Source of the DNA: Ruegeria sp. YS9
GTDB lineage: Bacteria; Pseudomonadota; Alphaproteobacteria; Rhodobacterales; Rhodobacteraceae
Direction: 5' to 3'
Assembly: GCF_024628725.1 (NCBI RefSeq)
Contig: NZ_CP102410.1
Location: forward strand, 1-64,000
DNA length: 64,000 nucleotides
Shown: positions 53,163 through 63,578 of the stretch, one piece after another
Layout: each line of letters opens with the position of its first letter
Position numbering within the stretch: the first letter of the stretch is position 1
The notes under the pieces: generated by a model
What the model was told of the DNA's origin: nothing
Database searches by the model: none
What the model saw: the letters and a program-made list of their open reading frames with translations, nothing else
Translations under genes and position numbers: made by a program

Positions 53163-54626
53163 ATGAAAGATCAGACCATGTCGAAAATCGAAGTACGCAA
53201 CGAGGGAATGCGGATCGGTGGCGAGATTGTCTTTACCGACGAGACCGTTCCCGTTCTCTACCCGTACACCAATGAAGTTGTGGGCCACGTACCAGCCGGT
53301 ACAGCCGAACATGCGCGCCGGGCTTTTGAGATTGCGGCGAATTACAAACCCAAGCTGACCCGATACGAGCGCAGCCAAATCCTGCAACGGGCAGGCGAGT
53401 TGATCGGCGAAAAGCGCGACTATCTTGCGAAATGGCTGACGCTGGAGTTGGGGATCTGTCACCAGCATGCGATCTACGAAACCAAGCGCGCGCAGGACGT
53501 GTATCAATTCGCGGCGGCCGAGGCACTGAAGGATGATGGTGAGATCTTTTCCTGCGACCTGACCCACAACGGCAAGGCCCGCAAGATTTTCACCACCCGA
53601 GAGCCGGTGAAAGCTATCAGTGCGATCACGCCGTTCAATCACCCGCTGAACATGGTCAGCCACAAGATCGCGCCGTCGATTGCCACCAACAATTGCATGG
53701 TTTGCAAGCCGACTGAGCTGACGCCGCTGACCGCATTGACACTGGCTGACATTCTTTATGAGGCCGGCTTGCCGCCCGAGATGTTTCAGGTCGTGACCGG
53801 CTGGCCCGGTGACATTGGCGACGAGATGATCACCAATGAACACATCGATATCATCACCTTTACCGGTGGTGTGCCAGTGGGCAAGATGATTGCCGAAAAG
53901 GGCGTCTACAAGCGTCAGGCGCTGGAACTTGGCGGCAACGACCCTCTGATCGTTCTGAATGACCTCAGTGAGGCCGATCTGGACAAGGCGGCGACCATTG
54001 CCGTGGCGGGGGCTACCGGAAACTCCGGTCAGCGTTGCACGGCGGTCAAGCGCATACTCGTGCAGGAAAGTGTGGCCGACAAGTTTGTGCCGCTGGTTCT
54101 TGAGAAGGCGAAGAAGATCAAGTTCGGCGATCCGCAGGACCCGGAAACCGAACTGGGATGCGTGATCCATGACAAGGCCGCCGAGATTTTTGAAAACCGC
54201 GTTCTTCAGGCTGAAAAAGAGGGTGCTGAAATTCTGTACCACCCCGGTCGTCAGGGGGCGCTGCTGCCGCCTATCGTGGTCGACAAGGTGCCCCATGACA
54301 GCGAACTGGTGATGGAGGAAACCTTTGGCCCCATCGTGCCGATCGTTCGCGTACCGGACAACGACGAAGAGGTGATGGCAATTTCAAACGGTACCGAGTT
54401 CGGCCTGTCTTCGGGTGTCTGCACAAACGATCTGAACCGGGCGATTGCCTTTATCAACGGGTTGAACGTCGGCACCTGCAACATCTGGGAACAGCCGGGT
54501 TACCGCATTGAAATGTCGCCCTTTGGCGGCATCAAGGACAGTGGAAACGGGGTGAAGGAAGGCGTCATCGAAGCGATGAAGTTTTTCACCAACGTCAAAA
54601 CCTATTCGCTGCCGTGGCCTAACTGA
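53163..54626 (+). CDS. phnY: Phosphonoacetaldehyde dehydrogenase
   Basis: This 487 aa aldehyde dehydrogenase oxidises phosphonoacetaldehyde to phosphonoacetate. The general base E is in LELGGND, the catalytic cysteine is in [12 protein letters not shown], and the N-terminal asparagine motif is [12 protein letters not shown] 53163 or 53178 could be the start. Together with PhnW and PhnA it makes the hydrolytic aminoethylphosphonate pathway. Confidence 0.93.
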   Translation: MKDQTMSKIEVRNEGMRIGGEIVFTDETVPVLYPYTNEVVGHVPAGTAEHARRAFEIAANYKPKLTRYERSQILQRAGELIGEKRDYLAKWLTLELGICHQHAIYETKRAQDVYQFAAAEALKDDGEIFSCDLTHNGKARKIFTTREPVKAISAITPFNHPLNMVSHKIAPSIATNNCMVCKPTELTPLTALTLADILYEAGLPPEMFQVVTGWPGDIGDEMITNEHIDIITFTGGVPVGKMIAEKGVYKRQALELGGNDPLIVLNDLSEADLDKAATIAVAGATGNSGQRCTAVKRILVQESVADKFVPLVLEKAKKIKFGDPQDPETELGCVIHDKAAEIFENRVLQAEKEGAEILYHPGRQGALLPPIVVDKVPHDSELVMEETFGPIVPIVRVPDNDEEVMAISNGTEFGLSSGVCTNDLNRAIAFINGLNVGTCNIWEQPGYRIEMSPFGGIKDSGNGVKEGVIEAMKFFTNVKTYSLPWPN

Positions 54627-54732
54627 GTCTGGTGCCCTTATCCCTTTTGCGGAAAGGGCAACACAGTTCCTCCCTGGTACTGGCGGGCCTTGCGGGGTCC
54701 GCATCTTTTGATGACGGCAATGAGGAGCGGAC

Positions 54733-56085
54733 ATGCCACAGATTGTCCATACTGAAGGGGAATCAAACACGTCCGAGGCGCGCAAGGCGTGGCTGCGAAA
54801 GTCCATGGGACCGAAGTCAACGCCATTGCTCAAACGCGATGCGAACGTGTTCCTGCATCAATCTTTGTCTTCACCCTGCGTCAGCACCATTGCAAAGGCC
54901 GAAGGGATCTGGATCGAGGACATCGAGGGTCGCCGGTACATGGATTTCCATGGCAATTCGGTGCACCATATCGGGTATGGCCATCCCCGTTTGGTTGCCG
55001 CCATTAAGGCACAGCTTGACGATCTGCCCTTTGCGCCCCGCCGCTTCACCAATGATCCGGCGGTGGAACTGGCCGAGAAACTGGCACAGATCGTGCCTGG
55101 TGATCTGGGCAAAATGCTTTTTACCACCGGCGGATCCGACGCCAACGAGGTCGCCCTCAAGATTGCGCGCGCCGCTACCGGCCGGTTCAAAACGATCAGC
55201 TTCTGGGATGCTTTCCATGGCGCGGGGTTCGGTGCTGCAAGCGTCGGCGGAGAGGCGACCTTTCGCAGTCATATCGCGGGGCCCCTTTTGTCCGGTACCG
55301 AACATGTCGCCCCCTTTGCCTGCTATCGATGCCCATACAATCATGCGGGCCCAGAAACCTGCGGGCTGGCCTGTGCAAAAATGGTCGAATTTGTTCTGGA
55401 GCGTGAAGGAGACGTGGCGGCAGTCATAGCGGAACCGATGCGCGCCGTGCCCTATGTCCCGCCGCCGGGGTTCTGGAAGACGGTGCGCGAGGCATGCAAC
55501 CGTCACGGGGCGCTGTTGATCATGGATGAAATTCCGACGGGCCTTGGCAAGACGGGAAGGATGTTCGCCTTTGAGCATGACGAGATCATCCCGGACATCG
55601 TGACACTTGGGAAAGCGCTTGGCGGCGGCATCCTGCCCATCGCGGCCTGTGTCGCCCGCAAACAGCTGGATGTCTGCGGAGATTTTGCCATCGGGCATTA
55701 CACGCACGAAAAGAACCCGGTCACCGCCCGGGCTGCTTTGACGACGATCCAGATCATCGAAGACGAAGGCCTGGTTCGCCGGTCAGCGGAACTGGGGGAA
55801 CATGCCATTGCTCGCTTGATGGATGAACTTCAGAACGTTCCGATTGTCGGTGACATCCGGGGACGGGGCCTGATGTTCGGGATTGAAATCGTGGATGATC
55901 GCGCCGACAAAACGCCGGGGAACGCGAGCGCCGAACGGATCTACTATGCCTGCCTCGAGGCCGGTCTGAGCTATAAGATCAGCCAGGGGTGCGTTCTGAC
56001 ATTGTCACCGCCGCTGACCATCTCGCGTTTGGAGTTGGACCGCGCAATCGACATCGTAATTGCCGCAATCAAGGCCGAGAGTTGA
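54733..56085 (+). CDS. Class III aminotransferase-fold enzyme, probable PbfA
   Basis: This 450 aa PLP enzyme has the class III fold, with GGSDANEVALKIARAATG, LLIMDEIPTGLGKTG and the PLP lysine in TLGKALGGG. A cysteine-rich loop (CYRCPYNHAGPETCGLAC) is typical of this subgroup. Genes of this kind beside phnWAY encode PbfA, (R)-1-hydroxy-2-aminoethylphosphonate ammonia-lyase, which feeds hydroxylated aminoethylphosphonate into the same pathway. Its 106-nt gap after phnY includes a stem-loop (CCCTTT...AAAGGG, 54642-54658). A different omega-transaminase is the alternative. Confidence 0.78.
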   Translation: MPQIVHTEGESNTSEARKAWLRKSMGPKSTPLLKRDANVFLHQSLSSPCVSTIAKAEGIWIEDIEGRRYMDFHGNSVHHIGYGHPRLVAAIKAQLDDLPFAPRRFTNDPAVELAEKLAQIVPGDLGKMLFTTGGSDANEVALKIARAATGRFKTISFWDAFHGAGFGAASVGGEATFRSHIAGPLLSGTEHVAPFACYRCPYNHAGPETCGLACAKMVEFVLEREGDVAAVIAEPMRAVPYVPPPGFWKTVREACNRHGALLIMDEIPTGLGKTGRMFAFEHDEIIPDIVTLGKALGGGILPIAACVARKQLDVCGDFAIGHYTHEKNPVTARAALTTIQIIEDEGLVRRSAELGEHAIARLMDELQNVPIVGDIRGRGLMFGIEIVDDRADKTPGNASAERIYYACLEAGLSYKISQGCVLTLSPPLTISRLELDRAIDIVIAAIKAES

Positions 56086-56325
56086 CGCCCCTTACCGATC
56101 TCGTGTCACAATGGGATCAGGGGCCGCGCCTTTCCGGGGCCCTTTGGCCAGGTTCATGGGTGACGGATGTTCCGTCAAAGCGCGGACAAGTGGTTGCGGT
56201 GAAGCACACAGGAGTTTACGCCTTGTAGGCCAAAATGGGATATATCCCTTCCCAATCGCGGTCGGTAACATGAACAATACAACGCGCTGCGACAAGCTGG
56301 GCCAAAAAGAATAACGGGGTAGAGT
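56086..56325. promoter_or_regulatory. Intergenic region before the Na/Pi transporter
   Basis: These 240 bp lie upstream of the transporter gene. A perfect 12-bp palindrome GGGATATATCCC (56237-56248) is the only striking element. No Pho box is visible. Confidence 0.35.
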
Positions 56326-57990
56326 ATGGCAATTGTCAGCTTCCTTATCAGCCTTGCCGGGGCCACGATGCTGCTGCTTTACGCGGTTCGTATGGTGCGA
56401 ACCGGGATCGAGCGCAGCTATGGCGCGTCGTTCCAGCGGGTAATGACCCAACAGCGCAGTTACCTTCAGGCCTCGGTGGTCGGGTTGACGATGGCGGTCG
56501 TGCTGCAAAGCTCGGCGGCTGTTGCTCTGTTGACCTCGGGATTTGCGGCCAGTGGAATGCTCAGTTTTCCTGCCGGCCTTGCGATTGTACTTGGTGGCGA
56601 TCTGGGTTCGGCACTTATCATCCAGATCCTTTCGTTCCGGCTGGACTGGCTTGTTCCTATGCTGTTGGCGGTTGGGGGGTATCTGTTCGTAAAGACCGAA
56701 GCCAAGAAGACGCGGCAGCTGGGGCGCATCCTGATGGGTGTGGCCTTTATCCTGATCTCGCTTCGGTTCCTTCGCGAGGCGATGGATCCCATTCGGGACA
56801 GCGCGTTTCTGCCCGCGGTGGCGGATTATCTGGCGCGCGATTACATCACCGCGTTTTTGGTCGGGGGCGCCTTGGCTTTCATCATGCATTCCTCGGTGGC
56901 GGCCATCCTCATGTGTGTGACCCTTGTTCAGATCGGAGCGATCCCGTTTGCCGCCGGGATGTCTTTGGTATTTGGCGCGAATTTCGGCTCTGCCTTCATT
57001 CCGGTCTGGCTCACCCGTGCCATGCCAGTCCAGGCCCGGCGCATTCCCTATGCCAACCTGGCATTGCGTGGCAGTTGGGCCTTGCTGAGTTTGTTTGCGG
57101 CCAACATGGCTCTGCGGACCGGGTTGTTAGGAGACCCGCAAGGCGGGCAGATGCTGGTCAATGTGCATGTTTTGTTCAACCTGTCACTGCTGCTTCTGGC
57201 CTTGCCATTTTGCGGGAAGTTGAAAGATCTGTTCGAAAGGTTCTTGCCGGATCAGAAGCAAGAACTGGTTCCGCAACCGGCACGACCGGCCAGCGCATTG
57301 GACATAGGCAATGTGGCCAATCCCAGCCAGGCCCTGCCAAGCCTCAAGCGAGAGCTGCTGCGGATGAGCGACCTTGTCGAAACCATGTTCCGGCCTTGTC
57401 TGGAATTGTATCGCAGTGGCGACAAACAACAGATTCGAGCGGTGCAAGCCATCGACGAGGACGTGAACAATTGCCTGTCCGGGATCAGGGCATTCGTTTC
57501 GGCGATTCCACCGGATGTATACGAAAAAAAGGATGAAAAATCCGCGCGCGACCTTATGGAATTCGCTATCCGGCTGGAGACGGCCGGTGATGTCGTGGCC
57601 AAACGCTTGACCGTGTTGGCGGGTGAAATGCGGGCCAAAGGCTCGAGCTTTTCGCAGGAAGGCTGGTCGGAACTTGTTCAGATGCACGAGGGCATTCTGG
57701 CCAACATGAAGCTGGCATCAAACGTGCTTATCTCGGACGATCTGGAAAGCGCGCGCCTGCTGAGCCTTGAGAAGACCGAAATCAAACGGGTGGAACGTGA
57801 AAGCCGTAAACGACATCTGCGCCGATTGCAGCACGGGTCACGCGAGAGTTTCGAAACCAGTGATATTCATCTTGAGACCTTGCGGGCGTTCCGGGAGTTC
57901 AACAGCCATATCGCATCTATTGCGTACCCGGTGCTGTACCAGAATGGCCAGCTTCTCGAGACGCGGCTGATCGACGAAATTGCGAAATAG
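56326..57990 (+). CDS. Na/Pi cotransporter family protein (NptA/PNaS)
   Basis: This 554 aa membrane protein has two inverted PNaS repeats, with the paired motifs LQSSAAVALLT and MHSSVAAILM, and a C-terminal PhoU-like helical domain of about 200 residues (LKRELLRMSDLVETMF). Proteins of this layout move phosphate with sodium, and bacterial members have been implicated in phosphate export. Placed after the phosphonate mineralisation genes, it could release excess phosphate; direction is inference. Confidence 0.88.
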   Translation: MAIVSFLISLAGATMLLLYAVRMVRTGIERSYGASFQRVMTQQRSYLQASVVGLTMAVVLQSSAAVALLTSGFAASGMLSFPAGLAIVLGGDLGSALIIQILSFRLDWLVPMLLAVGGYLFVKTEAKKTRQLGRILMGVAFILISLRFLREAMDPIRDSAFLPAVADYLARDYITAFLVGGALAFIMHSSVAAILMCVTLVQIGAIPFAAGMSLVFGANFGSAFIPVWLTRAMPVQARRIPYANLALRGSWALLSLFAANMALRTGLLGDPQGGQMLVNVHVLFNLSLLLLALPFCGKLKDLFERFLPDQKQELVPQPARPASALDIGNVANPSQALPSLKRELLRMSDLVETMFRPCLELYRSGDKQQIRAVQAIDEDVNNCLSGIRAFVSAIPPDVYEKKDEKSARDLMEFAIRLETAGDVVAKRLTVLAGEMRAKGSSFSQEGWSELVQMHEGILANMKLASNVLISDDLESARLLSLEKTEIKRVERESRKRHLRRLQHGSRESFETSDIHLETLRAFREFNSHIASIAYPVLYQNGQLLETRLIDEIAK

Positions 57991-58539
57991 CCGGAAGGTT
58001 CTCTGACAAAAATCTGAAAAAGAAAAGGAACGATGCTACACTCGGGATGACGGCAGCGAACAGGAGCCGGACCCGATGCAAGCCCGGGAAAAGAAAACAG
58101 GAAAAACGAAATTCGAAGCAAAAAAGTGGCCTCAGTTTCGAAACTCGGTTTTGAGGCTGTTCGGCGTCGAGGAAAGCGTCCGTCCAAGGCGCGGGGCAGG
58201 AGATCACCTCGATTCCGGTGAACCGGTTCGTTCCACAGTCGAGGCCAGTTCTTCGGGGGCCCGATCGAACAGACCAGAGCGCGGCGCAGAAGGCGGAATC
58301 CAAAACGTTGCGGTCGAAAAGGCAACCACGTTTTACCTGCCTTGATGATGAAGCCGGCGACGGTTTTTTGGGGGCGTTCCCAAACCTGATCCGGGAAAAA
58401 ACCAATGAACGGCGACGCCGTGGGGTTTCGCGGGCCTCATCGTCGCTTCGGAACCTGTTCGAATGGATCTTTCGCTTGGTGCGTTCAAAGTTTTGCAACA
58501 AAGCCGATACCAGACGGCAAGTACCCCCGGGAACCGATA
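57991..58539. other. Gap with no supported gene
   Basis: About 550 bp hold only short frames with low-complexity, charged products (for example 58076-58345) and no convincing ribosome sites or domains. I see no clear repeat, RNA gene or mobile element remnant. Confidence 0.5.
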
Positions 58540-59007
58540 TCAAAAGGAAGGTATGGGCAGGGCGTTGCTGCGTTTGATTTCGCGCAGAACGACATTTGTT
58601 TGCGCGCTTTCTACCGCCGGCAGGCGAAACAGGAATTCTTCCAGGAAAACGTTGTAAGCCCCGATATCTTTGCAGATCACCCGCATGTGGTAGTCCGCCT
58701 GCCCGGTCGTTGCGTAGCATTCCATGACTTCCGGGCGCTTCTCGATCGCTGCGATGAACTGCTCCAGATGTTCCGGATTGTGCCGGGTCAGATGAACATG
58801 CACCTGGGCCTGAAACGAAAGCCCGGCGTGTTCAGGCGACAATTCGGCCCGGTACTGCGAAATCAGGCCGGCCTCTTCAAACGCGCGGACTCGACGCCAG
58901 CAGGCAGAAGATGACATGCCCACCCGTTCAGCAAGGTCAGCGTTTGAGATGCGGCAATCATTCTGAAGCAGCGCGAGAAGTTGGCAGTCACGTGAGTCGA
59001 GAAGCAT
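58540..59007 (-). CDS. Lrp/AsnC-family regulator
   Basis: This 155 aa regulator has the Lrp HTH (DCQLLALLQNDCRISNADLA, SSSACWRRVRAFEEAGLI) and the RAM ligand-binding domain (YATTGQADYHMRVIC). The start at 59007 gives the family length; the frame runs to 59136 without support. It is divergent from the ferredoxin oxidoreductase gene (127-bp gap), which it probably regulates in response to an amino acid. Confidence 0.9.
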   Translation of the reverse strand: MLLDSRDCQLLALLQNDCRISNADLAERVGMSSSACWRRVRAFEEAGLISQYRAELSPEHAGLSFQAQVHVHLTRHNPEHLEQFIAAIEKRPEVMECYATTGQADYHMRVICKDIGAYNVFLEEFLFRLPAVESAQTNVVLREIKRSNALPIPSF

Positions 59008-59134
59008 CCGAGAAAAATACCCCATATCGCGACAAAAGAAGAGAGGATTTTTCAAAAATATCCGGAAATGGCGGGAAGGTAGAACAGATTCCTCAGAAAA
59101 TTCCGGTAAAATACCCAGAAAAGGCGAGGCATCC

Positions 59135-62100
59135 ATGACTGACCAGTCCCTGAAATTCGATACTTACGCCCTGTCGGACCGATACAAGGCCTCGGAGGGT
59201 CGTGTTTTCCTGACGGGAACGCAAGCTCTGGTGCGCATCATGTTGGACCAGGCCCGCAGGGACGCAGCAGCAGGAAACAACACGGCCGGGTTCATTTCCG
59301 GATATCGGGGGTCCCCCCTTGGTGGTCTGGATCTGGAGCTGTGGCGAGCGAAAGAGGAAACCGAGGCGGCCAGGATCACATTCATGCCTGCTGTAAACGA
59401 AGACCTCGGCGCCACAGCGGTTCTTGGTGCCCAGCAGGCCTCGCTTGATCCCGATTGTGAGGTCGAGGGCGTGTTTTCGATGTGGTACGGGAAGGGCCCC
59501 GGAGTTGACCGTTCAGGGGACGCGCTGCGCCATGGCAATGCCTATGGCTCGTCGCCGAAAGGCGGGGTTCTGGTTGTCGCGGGTGACGATCATGGCTGTG
59601 TGTCTTCTTCAATGCCGCATCAGTCCGACGTCGCCTTCATGACCTGGTTCATGCCAACGCTGAATCCGGCCAACGTGGCTGAATACCTGGAATTCGGTGA
59701 ATACGGGATCGCGCTGAGCCGGTATTCAGGCACCTGGGTCGGGTTCAAGGCGATTTCGGAAACCGTGGAAAGCGGGCAATCCGTGCAGTTGAGACCGGAC
59801 CGTGCATTTACCATGCCGGAAATAGATCTGCCGTCGGGCGGCTTGCACGTGCGCAGCGCCGATTTGCCAAGCCCGGCCATCGAGACGCGGATCGAACACA
59901 AGTTGCGGGCGGTCGAGGCTTTTGTCGAAGCCAACCCGATCGACCGGCGCATCTATGATATCAAGGATGCCCCATTCGGGATTGTCACAACGGGCAAAAG
60001 CCATCTGGACCTGATGGAAGTGCTGCGTCTTCTGGGGCTGGACGAAAGCGGATGCCGCCGTTTGGGCATCGACATCTACAAGGTCGGGATGGTTTGGCCT
60101 TTGGCACGGCGCGATGCGCTGTCTTTTGTCCGTGGCAAAAAAGAGGTTCTGGTCGTCGAGGAAAAACGCGGGATCATCGAGAGCCAGTTCAAGGAATATT
60201 TCTATGACTGGCCGGGGGACAAACCCGAAAAGATGGTCGGAAAACACCGCGCAGCAGGCGATCCGTTGATTCCCTGGACCGGAGAGTTGAGCCCGTTGAA
60301 CCTGATTCCGGTCGTTGCAGAGCGACTCAACCGTTTTTTTCCGGAAGAGGGATTCCTGGAAAAGGCGAAGGCGCTGACGGACGAACCGCCATCCGTGCTT
60401 AATGTTCCAGGTGCGGTCAGGGCTCCGTACTTTTGCTCGGGTTGCCCCCACAACACATCCACCAAAGTCCCGGATGGAAGCACGGCTGCGTCAGGCATCG
60501 GCTGTCACGTGATGGCAAGTTGGATGAATCGCAACACGGTCGGTTATGCGCAGATGGGCGGCGAGGGTGTGCCGCATGTTGTTGCCTCGAAATTCAATGG
60601 CAACAAACATATCTTTCAAAACCTTGGCGAGGGTACCTGGTATCATTCCGGGTCGCTTGCCATTCGCCAGGCCGTGGCGGCGGGCACGAACATCACCTAC
60701 AAGATCCTTTACAATGACGCAGTGGCAATGACGGGGGGGCAGCCTGTTGATGGCCCTATCAGCGTTTCCGGGATCGCCCAGACCTGTCGCGCAGAAGGTG
60801 TGGACCGGATCGCCTTGGTTTCAGACGATATAACAAAGTTCGATTCCGGCGATTTTCCGGCACGAACCAGCTTTCACCCCCGGGAAGAGATGGATGCCGT
60901 GCAGCGCGAGCTGCGTGACATCCAAGGTGTTACGGTTTTGATCTACGAGCAGACCTGCGCCACCGAGAAACGTCGTCGCCGCAAGCGTGGCAAAACAGAA
61001 GACCCCAAGCGGTTTGCGTTCATCAACCCCGCGGTGTGCGAAGGCTGCGGCGATTGCTCTGTCGAAAGCAACTGTCTGAGTATTGAACCATTGGAAACCC
61101 CATTGGGCCGCAAGCGAAAGGTCAACCTGAACTCGTGCAACAAGGACTATTCCTGCCTGAACGGGTTTTGCCCCAGTTTCATTACGGTGGAAGGGGCGAT
61201 GCGGCGAAAAGAACCCAAGCAGAAACTGGATATCCCGTCGCTTCTTGCCAAGGTTCCCGACCCGCAGCTTCCTGACCTGCACGCGCCGTACGATCTTTTG
61301 GTCGGTGGGGTCGGTGGTACCGGTGTCGTAACGGTGGGCGCCGTTCTGACGATGGCGGCGCATTTGGAAGGCAAAGGCGCCAGCGTGCTGGATTTCACCG
61401 GGTTCGCCCAGAAATTCGGTACGGTTGTCGGCTATGTTCGCATTGCCCGTACGCCCGACGAAATCAATCAGGTCCGAATTGAGGCCAAAAGCGCCAATGC
61501 CGTCATTGGGTGTGACGTGGTCGTGTCTTCGGCGCCCAAAGCCTCGGTTCACTATCGCAAGGGCACAAAAGTCGTGCTGAACCGTGCGGAAATGCCAACA
61601 GGCGATCTTGTTCTGCGCCGCGATGCCCAGCTCAAGGTCGATGAACGAGAAGCGTTGATACGCCGGACCGTCGGCGAAGAAAACGTTTTCGGTTTGGATG
61701 CAAACCAATTGGCCGTGGATTTGCTGGGGGATTCGGTCTTTGCCAATACCTTGCTGTTTGGTGTCGCATGGCAGTTGGGGAACATTCCGATCAGTGAAGT
61801 TGCGATCAAACAGGCGATCAAGCTCAATGGAACCGCGGTCGAGGCCAACATAAGGGCCTTTGATCTCGGGCGGGTGATCGCAGCAAACCCACAGATGCTG
61901 AATGCGAAGGAAAAGAGCTTCTCGCAAGAATCGGCGCAGCAGATAATCGATTACCGGTCCGACGAATTGGCGACCTATCACGATGACGCTTATGCGCAAC
62001 AGTACCGGGATCGCCTGGCCCGTCTGTCCGCAGCACTGCCTGACCAGATTCGCGAGGAAGCGCTTTCGCTTGCGGCAAAATCCCTGTTTCGCCTCATGGC

Positions 62101-62590
62101 AATCAAGGACGAATACGAGGTTGCCCGGTTGCTGACATCGCGACAATTCGAGAAACAACTGCGGTCCGAGTTCGAAGGGGATTTTCGGATCAAATACCAC
62201 CTCGCCCCTCCGGTTTTAGGTGGTCAGAAGGATGCACGCGGGCGACCGCGCAAGCGAAGCTATGGTGGTTGGGTGACCCCCGTTCTGAGGCTCCTTTCGC
62301 GTGCACGCAGGCTTCGCGGCGGCTGGCTTGATCCGTTCCGGTTTTCAAGGGACCGCAAGCTTGAAAACGAAACCCTGGCCTGGTTTCTGGGTGTCCTGGA
62401 TCGCGTCGAAGACACGGACCTCGAGGCGGAAACCTGCCTGAAAATCCTGTCAGCCCCGCTGGATATCCGCGGCTTTGGCCCGGTGCGCGAAGCTGCAACA
62501 CAAACCGTACGCGCGGATGTAGATGCCATGCTGAACGTGATCGGAGAACAGCGAAGGGATGCGCAGGGCGCCGCGTCTCAAAAGGCCTGA
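59135..62590 (+). CDS. Fused indolepyruvate ferredoxin oxidoreductase
   Basis: This 1151 aa protein fuses the alpha/thiamine-diphosphate and gamma subunits of 2-oxoacid:ferredoxin oxidoreductase. It has pyrimidine-binding (SGYRGSPLGGLDLELW), thiamine-diphosphate (GIGCHVMASWMNRN, NDAVAMTGGQP), a ferredoxin-like region with cysteines CEGCGDCSVESNC, and a gamma domain (GVGGTGVVTVGAVL). It oxidatively decarboxylates aryl pyruvates from aromatic amino acid breakdown. It is divergent from an Lrp regulator, as is typical. Confidence 0.94.
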   Translation: MTDQSLKFDTYALSDRYKASEGRVFLTGTQALVRIMLDQARRDAAAGNNTAGFISGYRGSPLGGLDLELWRAKEETEAARITFMPAVNEDLGATAVLGAQQASLDPDCEVEGVFSMWYGKGPGVDRSGDALRHGNAYGSSPKGGVLVVAGDDHGCVSSSMPHQSDVAFMTWFMPTLNPANVAEYLEFGEYGIALSRYSGTWVGFKAISETVESGQSVQLRPDRAFTMPEIDLPSGGLHVRSADLPSPAIETRIEHKLRAVEAFVEANPIDRRIYDIKDAPFGIVTTGKSHLDLMEVLRLLGLDESGCRRLGIDIYKVGMVWPLARRDALSFVRGKKEVLVVEEKRGIIESQFKEYFYDWPGDKPEKMVGKHRAAGDPLIPWTGELSPLNLIPVVAERLNRFFPEEGFLEKAKALTDEPPSVLNVPGAVRAPYFCSGCPHNTSTKVPDGSTAASGIGCHVMASWMNRNTVGYAQMGGEGVPHVVASKFNGNKHIFQNLGEGTWYHSGSLAIRQAVAAGTNITYKILYNDAVAMTGGQPVDGPISVSGIAQTCRAEGVDRIALVSDDITKFDSGDFPARTSFHPREEMDAVQRELRDIQGVTVLIYEQTCATEKRRRRKRGKTEDPKRFAFINPAVCEGCGDCSVESNCLSIEPLETPLGRKRKVNLNSCNKDYSCLNGFCPSFITVEGAMRRKEPKQKLDIPSLLAKVPDPQLPDLHAPYDLLVGGVGGTGVVTVGAVLTMAAHLEGKGASVLDFTGFAQKFGTVVGYVRIARTPDEINQVRIEAKSANAVIGCDVVVSSAPKASVHYRKGTKVVLNRAEMPTGDLVLRRDAQLKVDEREALIRRTVGEENVFGLDANQLAVDLLGDSVFANTLLFGVAWQLGNIPISEVAIKQAIKLNGTAVEANIRAFDLGRVIAANPQMLNAKEKSFSQESAQQIIDYRSDELATYHDDAYAQQYRDRLARLSAALPDQIREEALSLAAKSLFRLMAIKDEYEVARLLTSRQFEKQLRSEFEGDFRIKYHLAPPVLGGQKDARGRPRKRSYGGWVTPVLRLLSRARRLRGGWLDPFRFSRDRKLENETLAWFLGVLDRVEDTDLEAETCLKILSAPLDIRGFGPVREAATQTVRADVDAMLNVIGEQRRDAQGAASQKA

Positions 62591-62882
62591 GTGCTTTTTC
62601 CGGAACCTGTCCGGAAACGCGGATTTCAGGCGGGGCTGAACGGATCTGAACCCCCGCACATCCCAATGAAATGGGCTGCTGTCTGCGTAATGGCGCGACA
62701 TAATTCTGATCACGTTCGGACGCCACCGGCAGCGGCGCGACGCCGCCACCGGATAGACGGATGTGGGTAACCCTTCGTCACGGGCATTGCGTTGGCAGAG
62801 GCTGTCTTGCTCTGGGTTGACGAGCAAGGGACCTGTGGGTGCTTTTCACCCAGCCGGCTTTCGGTGTCTCCGACCCCTGCGA

Positions 62883-63578
62883 TCAGACCCTTGCTTTTTC
62901 AAAGGCGGCCCAGGCGGTTTCGAATGCTTCGAAATCAAACGTGGGCTCGCGGGCTGCGTCCAGAACAATACGTTCTGTCGCCAAAAGCTTTTGGATTGCA
63001 CCTTCCAATTGATCGACGACATCATTCGGTATGACCAATGCGCCATGACGATCGGCGTGAACCAGATCACCGGGCTCAACTGTCAGACCAAAAACCGAAA
63101 CCTGAGTGTCAATCTCGCGGATGTGGACGAAACCGTGGCTCGGTCCGATGGAACCAGCGACAACCGGGAACCCTTGGGGCAAATCCCCCAGATCCCGCAT
63201 GACACCATTGGTCAGAGCACCCGACATGCCGAAACCCTTGTGAACCGTCGTATTGATCTCACCCCAATAAGCGCCGATGCATTCGGGATAATCCAGATCC
63301 TCGACAACGGCGATTGAAGGGCCCGGTGCCTCGGCCATGTACTTGTAATAGGCCATACGTCGGGCTTTGATGACTTCGGGCGGCTCGGTCGGGGGATTGA
63401 CTGCAGCGATCTTGGCAGTGCGCGCATAGCCGACGATGGCAGGCCCTTCGGGGGCCGAGCTTAGCATGGTGCCACGCGTGAACCTGTCGAACCCACGCCT
63501 GCCCTGTGCCACCTCGATGGCATTGCAGACAGTTGGCGTATCGACCTTGCGAAGCAAAGACAAAAGGGACGGTGTCAT
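62883..63578 (-). CDS. RraA-like / HMG-aldolase family protein
   Basis: This 231 aa protein has the RraA-like fold, with SGALTNGVMRDLGDLP and GDLVHADRHGALVIP containing the metal- and substrate-binding residues (R and D in MRD, DRHG). Family members include 4-hydroxy-4-methyl-2-oxoglutarate aldolases and oxaloacetate decarboxylases. It overlaps the alpha/beta hydrolase gene by 4 nt, suggesting a catabolic pair. Substrate unknown. Confidence 0.85.
   Translation of the reverse strand: MTPSLLSLLRKVDTPTVCNAIEVAQGRRGFDRFTRGTMLSSAPEGPAIVGYARTAKIAAVNPPTEPPEVIKARRMAYYKYMAEAPGPSIAVVEDLDYPECIGAYWGEINTTVHKGFGMSGALTNGVMRDLGDLPQGFPVVAGSIGPSHGFVHIREIDTQVSVFGLTVEPGDLVHADRHGALVIPNDVVDQLEGAIQKLLATERIVLDAAREPTFDFEAFETAWAAFEKARV

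Noticed and set aside
51900..54296. 798-codon minus-strand frame opposite phnA-phnY
   Set aside because: It spans two genuine genes and the gap between them, lacks any domain, and is a codon-bias artefact.
54642..54658. CCCTTT/AAAGGG stem-loop as a terminator after phnY
   Set aside because: No T-tract follows, so it is noted only as a stem-loop; pbfA may still be in the same transcript.
58076..58345. 89-codon frame in the gap after the Na/Pi transporter
   Set aside because: The product is low-complexity and charged, with no recognisable domain or ribosome site.
62732..62746. GCGGCG-CGA-CGCCGC hairpin after the oxidoreductase gene
   Set aside because: It is short, lacks a T-tract and lies 140 nt after the stop, so it is not called as a terminator.
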